Positions 8,561 through 16,523 of a stretch of 64,000 nucleotides of DNA are shown piece by piece. Position 1 is the stretch's first letter. Every line of letters begins with the position of its first letter. Under the pieces are notes generated by a model. The model did no database searches and was not told the origin of the DNA. It was given only the letters and a program-made list of their open reading frames with translations. A program made the position numbers and the translations under genes. The stretch is from Robiginitalea marina (GTDB lineage Bacteria > Bacteroidota > Bacteroidia > Flavobacteriales > Flavobacteriaceae), in NCBI RefSeq assembly GCF_024006985.1, contig NZ_JAMXIB010000001.1:186001-250000 (forward strand), written 5' to 3'.

Positions 8561-9253
8561 TTAACTGATGTTCAAACTGGATATTCCCCCGTCTACGCCC
8601 AGGACCTGTCCGGTCATCCAGCTGCTGTCATCGGAGAGGAGGAAAGCGGCCATATGGGCGATATCGGCCGGGGTGCCCACCCGTTTCAACGGGTGGCGCT
8701 CCGCCATGTTTTCGCGCTTTTTTTCATTGTTCAGCAGGCGTGCGGCAAGGGGTGTATCCACCAGGGATGGGGCAATTACATTCACCCGAAACTGGGGGGC
8801 ATACTCCGCGGCCAGTGCCCTGGCAAACCCTTCCACGGCCCCTTTTGCTGCGGCTACGCTGGTATGGAAGGGCATTCCGCTCCCCACGGCCACCGTACTG
8901 AAGAATACCAGGCTGGCCCCAGGGGACAGGCGGGGCATGATTTCTCTGAGCACTCGTACCAACCCATGGAAATTAATCTCCAGGTCCTCCCGGTATGCCT
9001 CAGGACTCAACATCCGGAACGGTTTCAGGTTGATACTGCCCGGGCAATAGACGAAGCCATCCAGGGATGCAGGAAGGCCGCTCAGGTCCATGACATCGGC
9101 GGTGACGTCGAGCGGGAGGTGGGAAATGCCCATGTCTTCCAGGGCTCCCGGGGTCCGCGAGGCCACGGTGATCTGGTACTGGTCTTTTAAAAGGTTGACG
9201 AGCTCCAGGCCAATGCCTGAAGACCCACCTATAATCAGGAGGTTCTTTTTCAT
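8561..9253 (-). CDS. Short-chain dehydrogenase/reductase, catalytic Tyr replaced
   Basis: A 230-residue SDR-fold protein. The cofactor loop GGSSGIG is at residues 9-15, and DGFVYCPGS at 65-73 takes the place of NNAG. The conserved Ser (FFST, residue 119) and Lys137 are present. The residue four before the Lys, normally the catalytic Tyr of YxxxK, is Val133 (HTSVAAAKGA). The C-terminus has the usual VNVIAPSLVDTPL and GVDGGISSL motifs. The protein may bind NAD(P) without classical dehydrogenase activity. It sits between SRPBCC (4 bases) and phr (no gap), so a link to the photolyase operon is likely but its job is unknown. Confidence 0.9.
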   Translation of the reverse strand: MKKNLLIIGGSSGIGLELVNLLKDQYQITVASRTPGALEDMGISHLPLDVTADVMDLSGLPASLDGFVYCPGSINLKPFRMLSPEAYREDLEINFHGLVRVLREIMPRLSPGASLVFFSTVAVGSGMPFHTSVAAAKGAVEGFARALAAEYAPQFRVNVIAPSLVDTPLAARLLNNEKKRENMAERHPLKRVGTPADIAHMAAFLLSDDSSWMTGQVLGVDGGISSLNIS

Positions 9254-9257
9254 AGTG

Positions 9258-9755
9258 TTAAATGGTTTCTATAGACAGGGATGAGGGTTTCCCTGCCAGG
9301 GTTCCGAAACGTTCCGCCAAAACACGTTCCCTGAAGCGGAATATTCCGGTGAGTTGTTTTTTTACAAAAAAGGACTGCGCCAGTTGGCCAAGGGGTCCCA
9401 AAGGGAGCTTATAGTCGATAAGGTCCTCCATGACCACCCCATTGTCGACCTCCGCGATAAAATGCTTATGGTGCCATAGCCTGTAAGGCCCGAAACGCTG
9501 CTCATCCACGAAGTAAGCCCCTTCCTTTACATGGGTGATTTCCGTTACCCACCGCATTCGGATCCCTTTGACGGGAGCCACCGAATATTGTATGATTTGT
9601 CCCGGGTACATGGGCTGGTCGGCCCCGGAAAGGATCTTGAACCCCATATGGGAAGGAGTGATCTTTTGCAGATTGGCGGGGTTTGAAAGGAATTCCCAGG
9701 CCACCTCCGGGCGGATGGGAAGGTACTGTCGGGCGGAGAGTCGATAGAGTTTCAT
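9258..9755 (-). CDS. SRPBCC (START/Bet v1-like) family protein
   Basis: A 165-residue ligand-binding-fold protein of the group often labelled cell-division-inhibitor-like. Visible patterns are RPEVAWEFLSNPANLQKITP, VTEITHVKEGAYFVDEQRFGP and HKHFIAEVDNGVVMEDLIDY. No membrane or signal segment is present. It is the first gene of the photolyase operon. ATG 9755 is 11 bases after an exact TAnnTTTG box (9767-9774), fixing a very short leader. SRPBCC proteins are found beside light-induced photolyase genes in other bacteria (family knowledge), but no direct biochemical role is known to me. Confidence 0.88.
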   Translation of the reverse strand: MKLYRLSARQYLPIRPEVAWEFLSNPANLQKITPSHMGFKILSGADQPMYPGQIIQYSVAPVKGIRMRWVTEITHVKEGAYFVDEQRFGPYRLWHHKHFIAEVDNGVVMEDLIDYKLPLGPLGQLAQSFFVKKQLTGIFRFRERVLAERFGTLAGKPSSLSIETI

Positions 9756-9766
9756 GGCTGTTTTTG

Positions 9767-9774
9767 CAAAGATA
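9767..9774 (-). promoter_or_regulatory. TAnnTTTG promoter box of the photolyase operon
   Basis: Minus-strand TATCTTTG is an exact consensus match 11 bases before the SRPBCC start. The inverted repeat at 9783-9814 lies immediately upstream, over the place where the -33 element should be. Confidence 0.7.
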
Positions 9775-9782
9775 CATCCATT

Positions 9783-9814
9783 TTGTTTAAGAATAAATCT
9801 TATGTGTTAAACAA
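9783..9814. promoter_or_regulatory. Inverted-repeat operator upstream of SRPBCC-SDR-phr
   Basis: Perfect 8-base half-sites TTGTTTAA (9783-9790) and TTAAACAA (9807-9814) are separated by 16 bases. The repeat begins 8 bases upstream of the -7 box and would cover the -33 region, so a bound dimer could repress or activate the operon. In other bacteria, B12-dependent MerR regulators of the CarH/LitR type control photolyase operons in response to light. Assigning this site to such a protein is inference; no regulator gene lies in the window. Confidence 0.55.
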
Positions 9815-9912
9815 GTTATAAAACCGCGGTTTTGGTGCACCTTACCGCCTGGATTGGGCTGTTTCTCGTTTCCCTTCCGGATATCGCGCCTTGTTTCGTA
9901 CTTTAGGGCCCA

Positions 9913-11097
9913 ATGAAGGCCAGGGGATATTTTGTCGCTTTTTTACTGGGAGGATTGTTCCACGGGGCCCTTTTCGCCCAGCTTACCGTGCAGTGGAAGG
10001 GGGAGTTTCCCGAAGGCATCCAGGAAAGTTCCGGGCTTTTGCTCGTGGGGGAGCATTGGGTGACCATCAATGATTCCGGGAACACCCCGGACCTTTTTGT
10101 CCTCGACACCACTTCGCTCCGTTTGGTCCGCAGGGTTACCGTGACTAATGCCGGGAATACCGACTGGGAGGACCTTGCCCAGGATGGGGACTATATCTAT
10201 ATCGCCGATATAGGCAATAACCTGGGGGCCCGCCGGGACCTGCGCATCCTCCGCGTTTCCAAATCCGATTTTCTGTCAGCCGATGCTTTAGAAGCCGAAA
10301 TAATCTCCTTCGCCTATGAAGGGCAAACCGATTTTTCCGGTACCGCAAACAGCGATTGGGACGCAGAGGCCCTGCTGGTTGCGGGGGATTTCCTCTGGAT
10401 TTTCACCAAACAATGGCAGGGACAGGGCACGGCGGCTTTTCGGTTGCCCAAGACGCCCGGCAGCCACTTGGCAACCCGCGTGGCGGATTATGCCGCGGGG
10501 GGCCTCGTTACCGGGGCCACCCCGATTCAGGGGGGAAATGGGTTTCTATTATTGGGCTACAGCACCCGGCTGCAACCGTTTTTGATCCACGTGCCGGCCG
10601 CTTCCCCTGCGGGCGGGTTCCCGGGGGCCACCGAACGCCTTCAACCGGATTGGGGTTTCGCCCAGGCAGAAGGTATCGCTGAGGGGGCATTGGGCAAGAT
10701 ATTCGTAAGCACCGAACGTTTTTCGAGCCCCCTGGGTACGCTTCCGGCCGGCCTGTTCCTCATAGACCTGGGCAAAGGCAGCCCCCCTGTGGATTCCCCG
10801 CCGGATCCGCCAAAGGAGGACGGTGGACCCGGGAGCAACCCGGGAGAGACAACTCCGGGAGGGGAACTGGTCATTTACGGCCCGGCCGGCTCGGGCCTGC
10901 TCCGCTATGAACTCGGAGCGGGTTCCCCGGTCATGGCCCAAGCGGTTTTTGACACGGCGGGCAGGCTGGTCCTCCTGGAGCAGGGCAGGGGGGTGGTCCC
11001 GGGCCAGGTAGATGTATCCGCCCTGGGCAGGGCGGTGTATTACCTTACGGTTTTCCTGCCTGACCAGAGGCTGTCAAAACCCTTTGTACGCTACTGA
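9913..11097 (+). CDS. Secreted propeller-like protein with a type IX sorting tail
   Basis: A 394-residue exported protein. Residues 1-22 are a signal peptide (FVAFLLGGLFHGALFAQ). Residues 25-295 contain repeated strand pairs with NDSGNTPDLFVLDT, WEDLAQDGDYIYIADIGNN and SDWDAEALLV, typical of an SdiA-regulated or esterase-like beta-propeller. A Pro/Gly/Asp-rich linker (about 298-322) leads to a C-terminal domain (GELVIYGPAGSG ... VFDTAGRLVL ... YYLTVFLPDQRLSKPFVRY) with the pattern of type A sorting domains recognised by the type IX secretion system. It is probably released or attached at the cell surface. Function unknown. It is divergent from the photolyase operon. Confidence 0.75.
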   Translation: MKARGYFVAFLLGGLFHGALFAQLTVQWKGEFPEGIQESSGLLLVGEHWVTINDSGNTPDLFVLDTTSLRLVRRVTVTNAGNTDWEDLAQDGDYIYIADIGNNLGARRDLRILRVSKSDFLSADALEAEIISFAYEGQTDFSGTANSDWDAEALLVAGDFLWIFTKQWQGQGTAAFRLPKTPGSHLATRVADYAAGGLVTGATPIQGGNGFLLLGYSTRLQPFLIHVPAASPAGGFPGATERLQPDWGFAQAEGIAEGALGKIFVSTERFSSPLGTLPAGLFLIDLGKGSPPVDSPPDPPKEDGGPGSNPGETTPGGELVIYGPAGSGLLRYELGAGSPVMAQAVFDTAGRLVLLEQGRGVVPGQVDVSALGRAVYYLTVFLPDQRLSKPFVRY

Positions 11098-11159
11098 AGC
11101 CTTTGGGCAACAGCCTCTTATTTAAGTTTTTTTTAACAATTCACCCCTGCCTTTCTCTG

Positions 11160-11167
11160 TAGTTTTG
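11160..11167 (+). promoter_or_regulatory. TAnnTTTG promoter box for the DUF2911 gene
   Basis: TAGTTTTG is an exact consensus match 25 bases before ATG 11193. It follows an AT-rich stretch with no clear -33 TTG. Confidence 0.55.
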
Positions 11168-11192
11168 AAGGAATCCTAAAAGACCTTCAACA

Positions 11193-12035
11193 ATGAGAAA
11201 AATCATCCTCTTTTTATTTGCCTTAGCCCTGGCACCCTGGGGGCAGGCCCAAATTCAAACCCCGGCACCCAGCCCTGCATCCACCCTGAATCAAATGGTA
11301 GGGCTCACTGAAGTAACCGTAACCTATTCCCGGCCATCGATGCGCGGGCGTACGGTTTTCGGCGACCTGGTTCCCTATGGCACCCTTTGGCGCACCGGGG
11401 CCAATGCCAATTCAACCGTGTCTTTCAGCGACCCTGTGACCATTGCGGGAAATGAAGTGAAAGCCGATACCTATGCTATTTTTACCAAACCCGGCGCTGA
11501 TGCATGGGAAGTCTATTTTTATTCCGATACCAATAACTGGGGCACCCCGGCCGAATGGGACGAATCCAAGGTTGCCGCAATGGCCAGCGTTCCCGTGAAG
11601 AAAACCCCCTGGCCGGTGGAAACCTTTACCATGACCGTGGATGACCTTACCAACAACGGGGCAACCCTGAGTATCCATTGGGAAAACACCACGGTGCAGG
11701 TGCCCTTCGAAGTCCCCACAAAGGCCAAGGCCATGAAAAGCATCGAAACGGCTATGGGAGGTCCATCAGGCAATGATTATTTCTCCGCTGCCTCTTATTA
11801 CTACCAGGAAGGCCTCGACCTCTCAAAGGCAAAGGAATGGGTCGACAAGGCCGTGGCGATGAACCCCGACGCTTTTTGGATGGCCAGGCAACAATCGCTG
11901 ATTTACGCAAAGATGGGCGATCGGAAAGGGGCCATAGAGGCTGCCAAAAAATCCCTGGCTGCTGCCCAGAAAGCCGGCAACGCCGATTATGTGAAAATGA
12001 ACCAGGATTCCCTGAAAGAGTGGGGGGCTATGTAA
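11193..12035 (+). CDS. DUF2911 domain-containing exported protein
   Basis: A 280-residue protein. Residues 1-20 are a signal peptide (ILFLFALALAPWGQAQ). Residues 25-170 match DUF2911: ASTLNQMVGLTEVTVTYSRPSMRGR, split here as a Ser/Thr-rich strand pair, then GTLWRTGANANS and a KADTYAIFTKPG region. The last 90 residues form TPR-like helices (YYYQEGLDLSKAKEWVDKAV ... GDRKGAIEAAKKSL). This is the usual architecture of periplasmic DUF2911 proteins in Bacteroidota, of unknown function. It is transcribed alone: a promoter box stands at 11160 and a strong terminator at 12061. Confidence 0.9.
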   Translation: MRKIILFLFALALAPWGQAQIQTPAPSPASTLNQMVGLTEVTVTYSRPSMRGRTVFGDLVPYGTLWRTGANANSTVSFSDPVTIAGNEVKADTYAIFTKPGADAWEVYFYSDTNNWGTPAEWDESKVAAMASVPVKKTPWPVETFTMTVDDLTNNGATLSIHWENTTVQVPFEVPTKAKAMKSIETAMGGPSGNDYFSAASYYYQEGLDLSKAKEWVDKAVAMNPDAFWMARQQSLIYAKMGDRKGAIEAAKKSLAAAQKAGNADYVKMNQDSLKEWGAM

Positions 12036-12060
12036 AGCTTGACCACTTGATATAACAGAA

Positions 12061-12087
12061 ACCCGGGCCAGTCGCCCGGGTTTTTTT
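12061..12087 (+). terminator. Rho-independent terminator after the DUF2911 gene
   Basis: Stem ACCCGGGC (12061-12068) pairs with GCCCGGGT (12074-12081), with a 5-base loop and a run of seven T ending at 12087. It ends directly before the stop codon of the convergent symporter gene. Confidence 0.9.
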
Positions 12088-13792
12088 ATTCCCTTAAGGG
12101 AGGGGGGTTCAAGGTGCGGTCAAAAGCTTCCAGGGCAAGGGCCAGGACGATCACCAAAGTACACCCGAAGGCGTTGAGCCAGAGGTAAGACATCCAGTCG
12201 AGTTCGAAGCCGATGATGACCATGATCTGGGTAACGATGGCGGCAATAAATACCGCATTGCCCCGGACGTAACGGAAGAAAAAGGCCAGTAGGAAAATCC
12301 CGAGGACGTTCCCGTAAAAGATGGACCCTATAATATTGACCAGTTGAATCAGGTTGTCGAACAGGCTGGCCACACAGGCAATCAGGATGGCGATCACCCC
12401 CCAGAGTAGGGTAAAGAGCTTGGAGGCCCTAACATAGTGTTTGGGTTCCCGTTCCCCTTTTCTATTTCGCTTGTAGAGGTCCAGGGCCGAAATGGTTCCC
12501 AAAGCATTCAGTTCTGAAGCCGTAGACGACATGGCTGCCGAAAGGATCACGGCCAGCAGCAGGCCGATAAGGCCCCTGGGGAGGTTATTCAGGATAAAGT
12601 GGATAAACACGTAGTCCTTGTCGTTGGTTTCCACCGAAGGATCGGCTTTTAGGATGAGTTCCCGGGCCACTTCCCGGTTTACCCGTTCCATTTTATTGAT
12701 GGCCATGATTTGCTCCCTGGCGTGGACCGTGGTGTTGTATTCCTTTAGGTCCAGGGCTTTGGAAAAAGCATCCTGGGCCATTTTCTTCTCCTTTTCGAGT
12801 TCCCTGTGGGCTTCCTCCAGTCGGCTGTAATTTTCCGCAAATTCAGACTGTTGTACTGCCTGGGTAGCCGCCGGGTTGAAATTCAGGGGCGAGGCGTTGT
12901 ACTGGTAGAAGACAAAAACCATTACCCCTACCAGCAGGATAAAGAACTGCATGGGGATTTTTAACAGGCCGTTGAAAACTAGCCCGAGCTGGCTCTCCCT
13001 GACCGATTTGCCAGAAAGGTACCGCTGCACCTGGCTCTGGTCGGTCCCGAAATAGGCCAGCATGAGGAACATCCCCCCGGTAATGCCGCTCCAGAAGGTA
13101 TACCTGCTATCGGTATCGAAATCGAAATTGAGGATATTCAGTTTTTCACTGGCGCCCGCCACCTTAAGGGCCTTCCCAAAAGTGATGTCGGCAGGCAGGT
13201 AGCCCAGGATAAAGAAGAAAGCCATGAACATCCCCAGCATGATGATGAACATTTGCTGTTTCTGGGTAACGTTCACGGCCCGGGTGCCACCCGACACCGT
13301 GTAGATGATCACCAGGATACCAATGATGATATTCAGGGTCCCCAGGTCCCATCCCAAAACAGCGGAAAGGATAATGGAAGGGGCAAAGATGGTAATCCCT
13401 GCCGCCAGGCCCCGTTGCAACAGGAAGAGGATGGCTGTTAGGGTCCGGGTTTTCAGGTCGAAGCGCTTTTCCAGGAATTCGTAAGCCGTGTAGACCTTTA
13501 AACGGTGGTATATGGGTACGAAAACCAGGCAGATAATGATCATGGCCAGGGGAAGCCCGAAATAAAACTGCACAAAACCCATCCCGTCGTGGAAGGCCTG
13601 CCCGGGGGTGGAAAGAAAAGTGATGGCACTCGCCTGGGTGGCCATCACCGAAAGGCCTACCGTCCACCACTTGGCCTGGTTGCCGCCGCGGACATAATCA
13701 TCCACGTCCTGGCTGCCCCGGGTCTTCCATACCCCATAGGCCACAATGAACAGGAGGGTGGTGGACAGGATGATCCAATCGATTGCAGCCAT
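12086..13792 (-). CDS. Sodium:solute symporter (SSS family)
   Basis: A 568-residue inner-membrane transporter with about 13 predicted helices, starting with AAIDWIILSTTLLFIVAYGV. It shows SSS-family signatures: GLSVMATQASAITFLSTPGQAF near helix 2, a TVSGGTRAVNVTQKQQ loop, and ILSAAMSSTASELNALGTIS in the conserved later helix, which lines the Na+ site in vSGLT-like proteins. A charged, coiled-coil-like loop of about 60 residues (about 315-375) is inserted between helices. The substrate is unknown. It is the last gene after the PIG-L deacetylase and a 33-residue peptide, so import of a deacetylated product is a reasonable guess. Confidence 0.93.
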   Translation of the reverse strand: MAAIDWIILSTTLLFIVAYGVWKTRGSQDVDDYVRGGNQAKWWTVGLSVMATQASAITFLSTPGQAFHDGMGFVQFYFGLPLAMIIICLVFVPIYHRLKVYTAYEFLEKRFDLKTRTLTAILFLLQRGLAAGITIFAPSIILSAVLGWDLGTLNIIIGILVIIYTVSGGTRAVNVTQKQQMFIIMLGMFMAFFFILGYLPADITFGKALKVAGASEKLNILNFDFDTDSRYTFWSGITGGMFLMLAYFGTDQSQVQRYLSGKSVRESQLGLVFNGLLKIPMQFFILLVGVMVFVFYQYNASPLNFNPAATQAVQQSEFAENYSRLEEAHRELEKEKKMAQDAFSKALDLKEYNTTVHAREQIMAINKMERVNREVARELILKADPSVETNDKDYVFIHFILNNLPRGLIGLLLAVILSAAMSSTASELNALGTISALDLYKRNRKGEREPKHYVRASKLFTLLWGVIAILIACVASLFDNLIQLVNIIGSIFYGNVLGIFLLAFFFRYVRGNAVFIAAIVTQIMVIIGFELDWMSYLWLNAFGCTLVIVLALALEAFDRTLNPPPLRE

Positions 13793-13793
13793 A

Positions 13794-13895
13794 TCAAGCG
13801 TTCGCGGTCATAATGAAGTAAAAGATCAGGATATAAAGGGTATTGAGGATAAGGACCAGGGTATACTCCCGTTTCCAAACCATCTTTTCTTTCAT
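13794..13895 (-). CDS. 33-residue single-helix membrane peptide
   Basis: A short frame of 34 codons between the deacetylase and symporter genes. It starts MKEKMVWKREYTL, followed by a hydrophobic helix (VLILNTLYILIFYFIM), and ends TANA. ATG 13895 comes one base after the deacetylase TGA, and its own TGA is one base before the symporter ATG, so the three genes are tightly coupled. The positive N-terminus predicts an N-in orientation. Other SSS transporters have small membrane partners (YhdT with PanF, DUF485 proteins with ActP). This peptide is far shorter and the analogy is inference. Its position and composition argue that it is a real gene. Confidence 0.7.
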   Translation of the reverse strand: MKEKMVWKREYTLVLILNTLYILIFYFIMTANA

Positions 13896-13896
13896 A

Positions 13897-16446
13897 TCAT
13901 CCTTTAGCTCCACTGCGATCCTTTAAAGGTGCCTTCCCGATGGAAAGCATGTTTGAAAAAAGTTTGAAGGCCCCGGGAACCCCTGCCGGGAGTTCTCTGA
14001 AAAAACTCAGCCCGGTGTAAATGTAGTGACCTTTTCCATAACGGGCCACCAGTAATCCGCCTTCTTTGGGCGTTTCCCCCGGGTCGTTCATCGAGAGGAT
14101 CGGAGTATAGGCGCCATCCCACTCGTCCGGGAAGTAAAGGCCCCGTTCCTGCACCCATCCGTCAAAATCGCCCGCATCTATTGTGTTCGGAAAATTCAGC
14201 ACAGGGTGTTCCCTGTTCAGGATACGCACGGTTGCGGATTCATCCGAGACCCGGTCCCTGGAAAGCCTCAGGGGGTAAGGGGCCATATCGCTGAAGTCCA
14301 TAGAGCCACGACCACTGGTGTTGTACTGCACCACAAGTGTGCCTCCTTCCCGGATATAATCCAAAAGGAGCTCCTGTTTAAAGGGAAGTTCATCCAAAAC
14401 GTTGTAGGCACGGATCCCCACCACCACGGCATCCATTTTCTTCAGGGATTCACGGGTGATATCTGCCGGGGCGAGCGGGTGTACGGTGTAGCCGATGGCT
14501 TCCAGGTTTTCGGGGATGGCATCCCCGGCCCCCATGACGTAGCCGACATGTTGTCCCGCTTTTTCCACATCGAGGCGCACGACTTTCAGGCTTGCCGGGA
14601 GCAGGACGGTCTGGGTGGGGATGTGCTCATAGGCGATGGTGACCAGTTCTTTGTCATAAACCCGGGTATCTCCGGGAATGCCGCCGCTTAAGGTTACCCG
14701 GGGGGACACAAAGCCCTGGCTTTCCCCGGAAGGCGGGAGCAGGGTAAAGCGAATGGTTTGCTGGTTTCCTTTTCCGTCAATGGAAAACTCCTGTTTTTTT
14801 GGTTCCATGTTCCACCCTTCCGGGATTTGCAGGGAAGCGGTACCCCGGACCCTTTCGGCCTGCGATTTGATCGTCAATTGCACCTGCCGGGGATGGGCTG
14901 AGGGAAAGAGGGCCACCTGCTCGTCAAAAGCGGTAGTGACCTTTGGGATGATGTCAAAGGCCCGGTAAAGTTCCCCTTTGTCTGGCTGGGAGTACCGGTG
15001 TATCACCGGGGTTTCGAAGGTGACGGGCACCCCTTCGATCGAGAGGGAAGCGGTCAGCGTAAACGCTGCCGGGGTTTCCGGTTTCCCGATCAGGGACGGA
15101 TCCGGGGCCTTATACATGCCCAGTGTTCCCGGTTCCCGCAACCAGTATGGGGACGTCCCCGGGTGGTCTGCAGGCACGGTTACGAAAGCGTCCAGGAGTA
15201 CGCGCTCATTGGAGGGCAATCGGACGGCGCTGTCGTTGGAGCTCCCATGGTCGAGGTGGAACCGGAGCAATTCCATGTCCCACCGCGACCGGTTTACGAC
15301 TTCAAGCTGTACCGGGGCCAGCTCCCCGGGGTTTGCATAGGGGGTGGCCGATGCGGCTTCCACGTAAAGGCCCGCCACCCCTGCGATCAGGGAGGTGAGT
15401 TCTTTTGTTTTAAGCCTTTTCCAGTGGGAATTTTCCAGTCCCTGAAGGAGTTGGTAGGCCCTCAGCAGTTCGGGCAGGTGCACAGAGGGGTCGCTGAAGT
15501 TGAAGGTGGCCGCAACCCCTTCCAGAATGCTTCCAATGGGGGCCCCTCCTTCAAGGCGCCCCCAGGAAGTGTCGATCCCTTCAAAAAGGTCCCGGGTGGC
15601 AGGCATGCTGCCCTGCAGCAATTCCACGTATTCCAGTTCCGAGCCCCTGACATTGGGCCTCCCGAATCCCTGGCAGCGGTGCTGGCTGCTCGCCATTGCG
15701 GCAATCTCGTTGTTGGAAAGCCCGCGCTCCGGGTAATAAACCCCTATATCCAGGCCGATTAGCCTCGATTTATCGGCCTTCTCAAATTTTTCCGGGCTTC
15801 CGTAGAACCACCAGGAGGTATTGAAAAACAACCGGCCGGGCTGCCAGGGATCGAGACTGTCCAACTGCTCCGGGAAGGCCTTTTGGTCCGAAGCCAGGGA
15901 AAAGGCTTCCGTGCTCAAAATCGCTGAAGAGGTGTGGTGGCCGTGCGTACTTCCCGGGGTCCGGTGGTCGAACCGGTTGATGATCACGTCGGGCCTGAAG
16001 GTGCGGATCACCCGTACCACGTCGGAGAGGACCTCATCCCGGTCCCAGATCTGGAGGGTTTCATCGGGGTGCTTGGAGTACCCGAAGTCGTTGGCCCTGG
16101 TAAAAAATTGTTCTCCCCCATCGATATCCCGTGCAGCCAGGAGCTCCTGGGTGCGAAGGACGCCCAACAGTTCCCTCAGCTCCGTCCCGATCAGGTTTTG
16201 CCCCCCGTCCCCCCGCGTCAGGGAAAGGTAGGCTGTGCGGGCATGGACGTGGTTGGAGAGGTAGGAAATCAGCCTTGTATTTTCATCGTCGGGGTGGGCG
16301 GCGATGTAAAGGGCAGAACCCAGAAAATTTAGTTTCTGCAGGTCGTTGTAGAGCTTTACGGATGACGGGGGTTGAGGGGCCTGCCCCAATCCCGCCAGGG
16401 GGAAAAGGGAAATCCCCAGTAGGATCCACCGCAGGAAAACACGCAT
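13897..16446 (-). CDS. Exported PIG-L family deacetylase with C-terminal amidotransferase-like domain
   Basis: An 849-residue protein. Residues 1-22 are a signal peptide (RWILLGISLFPLAGLGQ). Residues 45-290 are a LmbE/PIG-L zinc deacetylase: AHPDDENTRLISYL provides the first zinc ligands and GSTHGHHTSSAI provides the later His. Middle beta-rich segments (about 350-640) resemble NEW3 or Ig-like modules. The last 180 residues look like a class I glutamine-amidotransferase/ThuA-like fold (VVVGIRAYNVLDEL, GGTLVVQYNTSG, ARYGKGHYIYTGLSFFREL). It presumably removes N-acetyl groups from a sugar conjugate in the periplasm. It is the first gene of a unit with the membrane peptide and symporter. The substrate is unknown. 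Confidence 0.88.
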   Translation of the reverse strand: MRVFLRWILLGISLFPLAGLGQAPQPPSSVKLYNDLQKLNFLGSALYIAAHPDDENTRLISYLSNHVHARTAYLSLTRGDGGQNLIGTELRELLGVLRTQELLAARDIDGGEQFFTRANDFGYSKHPDETLQIWDRDEVLSDVVRVIRTFRPDVIINRFDHRTPGSTHGHHTSSAILSTEAFSLASDQKAFPEQLDSLDPWQPGRLFFNTSWWFYGSPEKFEKADKSRLIGLDIGVYYPERGLSNNEIAAMASSQHRCQGFGRPNVRGSELEYVELLQGSMPATRDLFEGIDTSWGRLEGGAPIGSILEGVAATFNFSDPSVHLPELLRAYQLLQGLENSHWKRLKTKELTSLIAGVAGLYVEAASATPYANPGELAPVQLEVVNRSRWDMELLRFHLDHGSSNDSAVRLPSNERVLLDAFVTVPADHPGTSPYWLREPGTLGMYKAPDPSLIGKPETPAAFTLTASLSIEGVPVTFETPVIHRYSQPDKGELYRAFDIIPKVTTAFDEQVALFPSAHPRQVQLTIKSQAERVRGTASLQIPEGWNMEPKKQEFSIDGKGNQQTIRFTLLPPSGESQGFVSPRVTLSGGIPGDTRVYDKELVTIAYEHIPTQTVLLPASLKVVRLDVEKAGQHVGYVMGAGDAIPENLEAIGYTVHPLAPADITRESLKKMDAVVVGIRAYNVLDELPFKQELLLDYIREGGTLVVQYNTSGRGSMDFSDMAPYPLRLSRDRVSDESATVRILNREHPVLNFPNTIDAGDFDGWVQERGLYFPDEWDGAYTPILSMNDPGETPKEGGLLVARYGKGHYIYTGLSFFRELPAGVPGAFKLFSNMLSIGKAPLKDRSGAKG

Positions 16447-16523
16447 ATCGGGATGGGTTTAGTCGGTTCCCAAAGATAGCAAGATATGCCAGCCAGCCCG
16501 GTACTTTAGAACTTCTTTAACAC

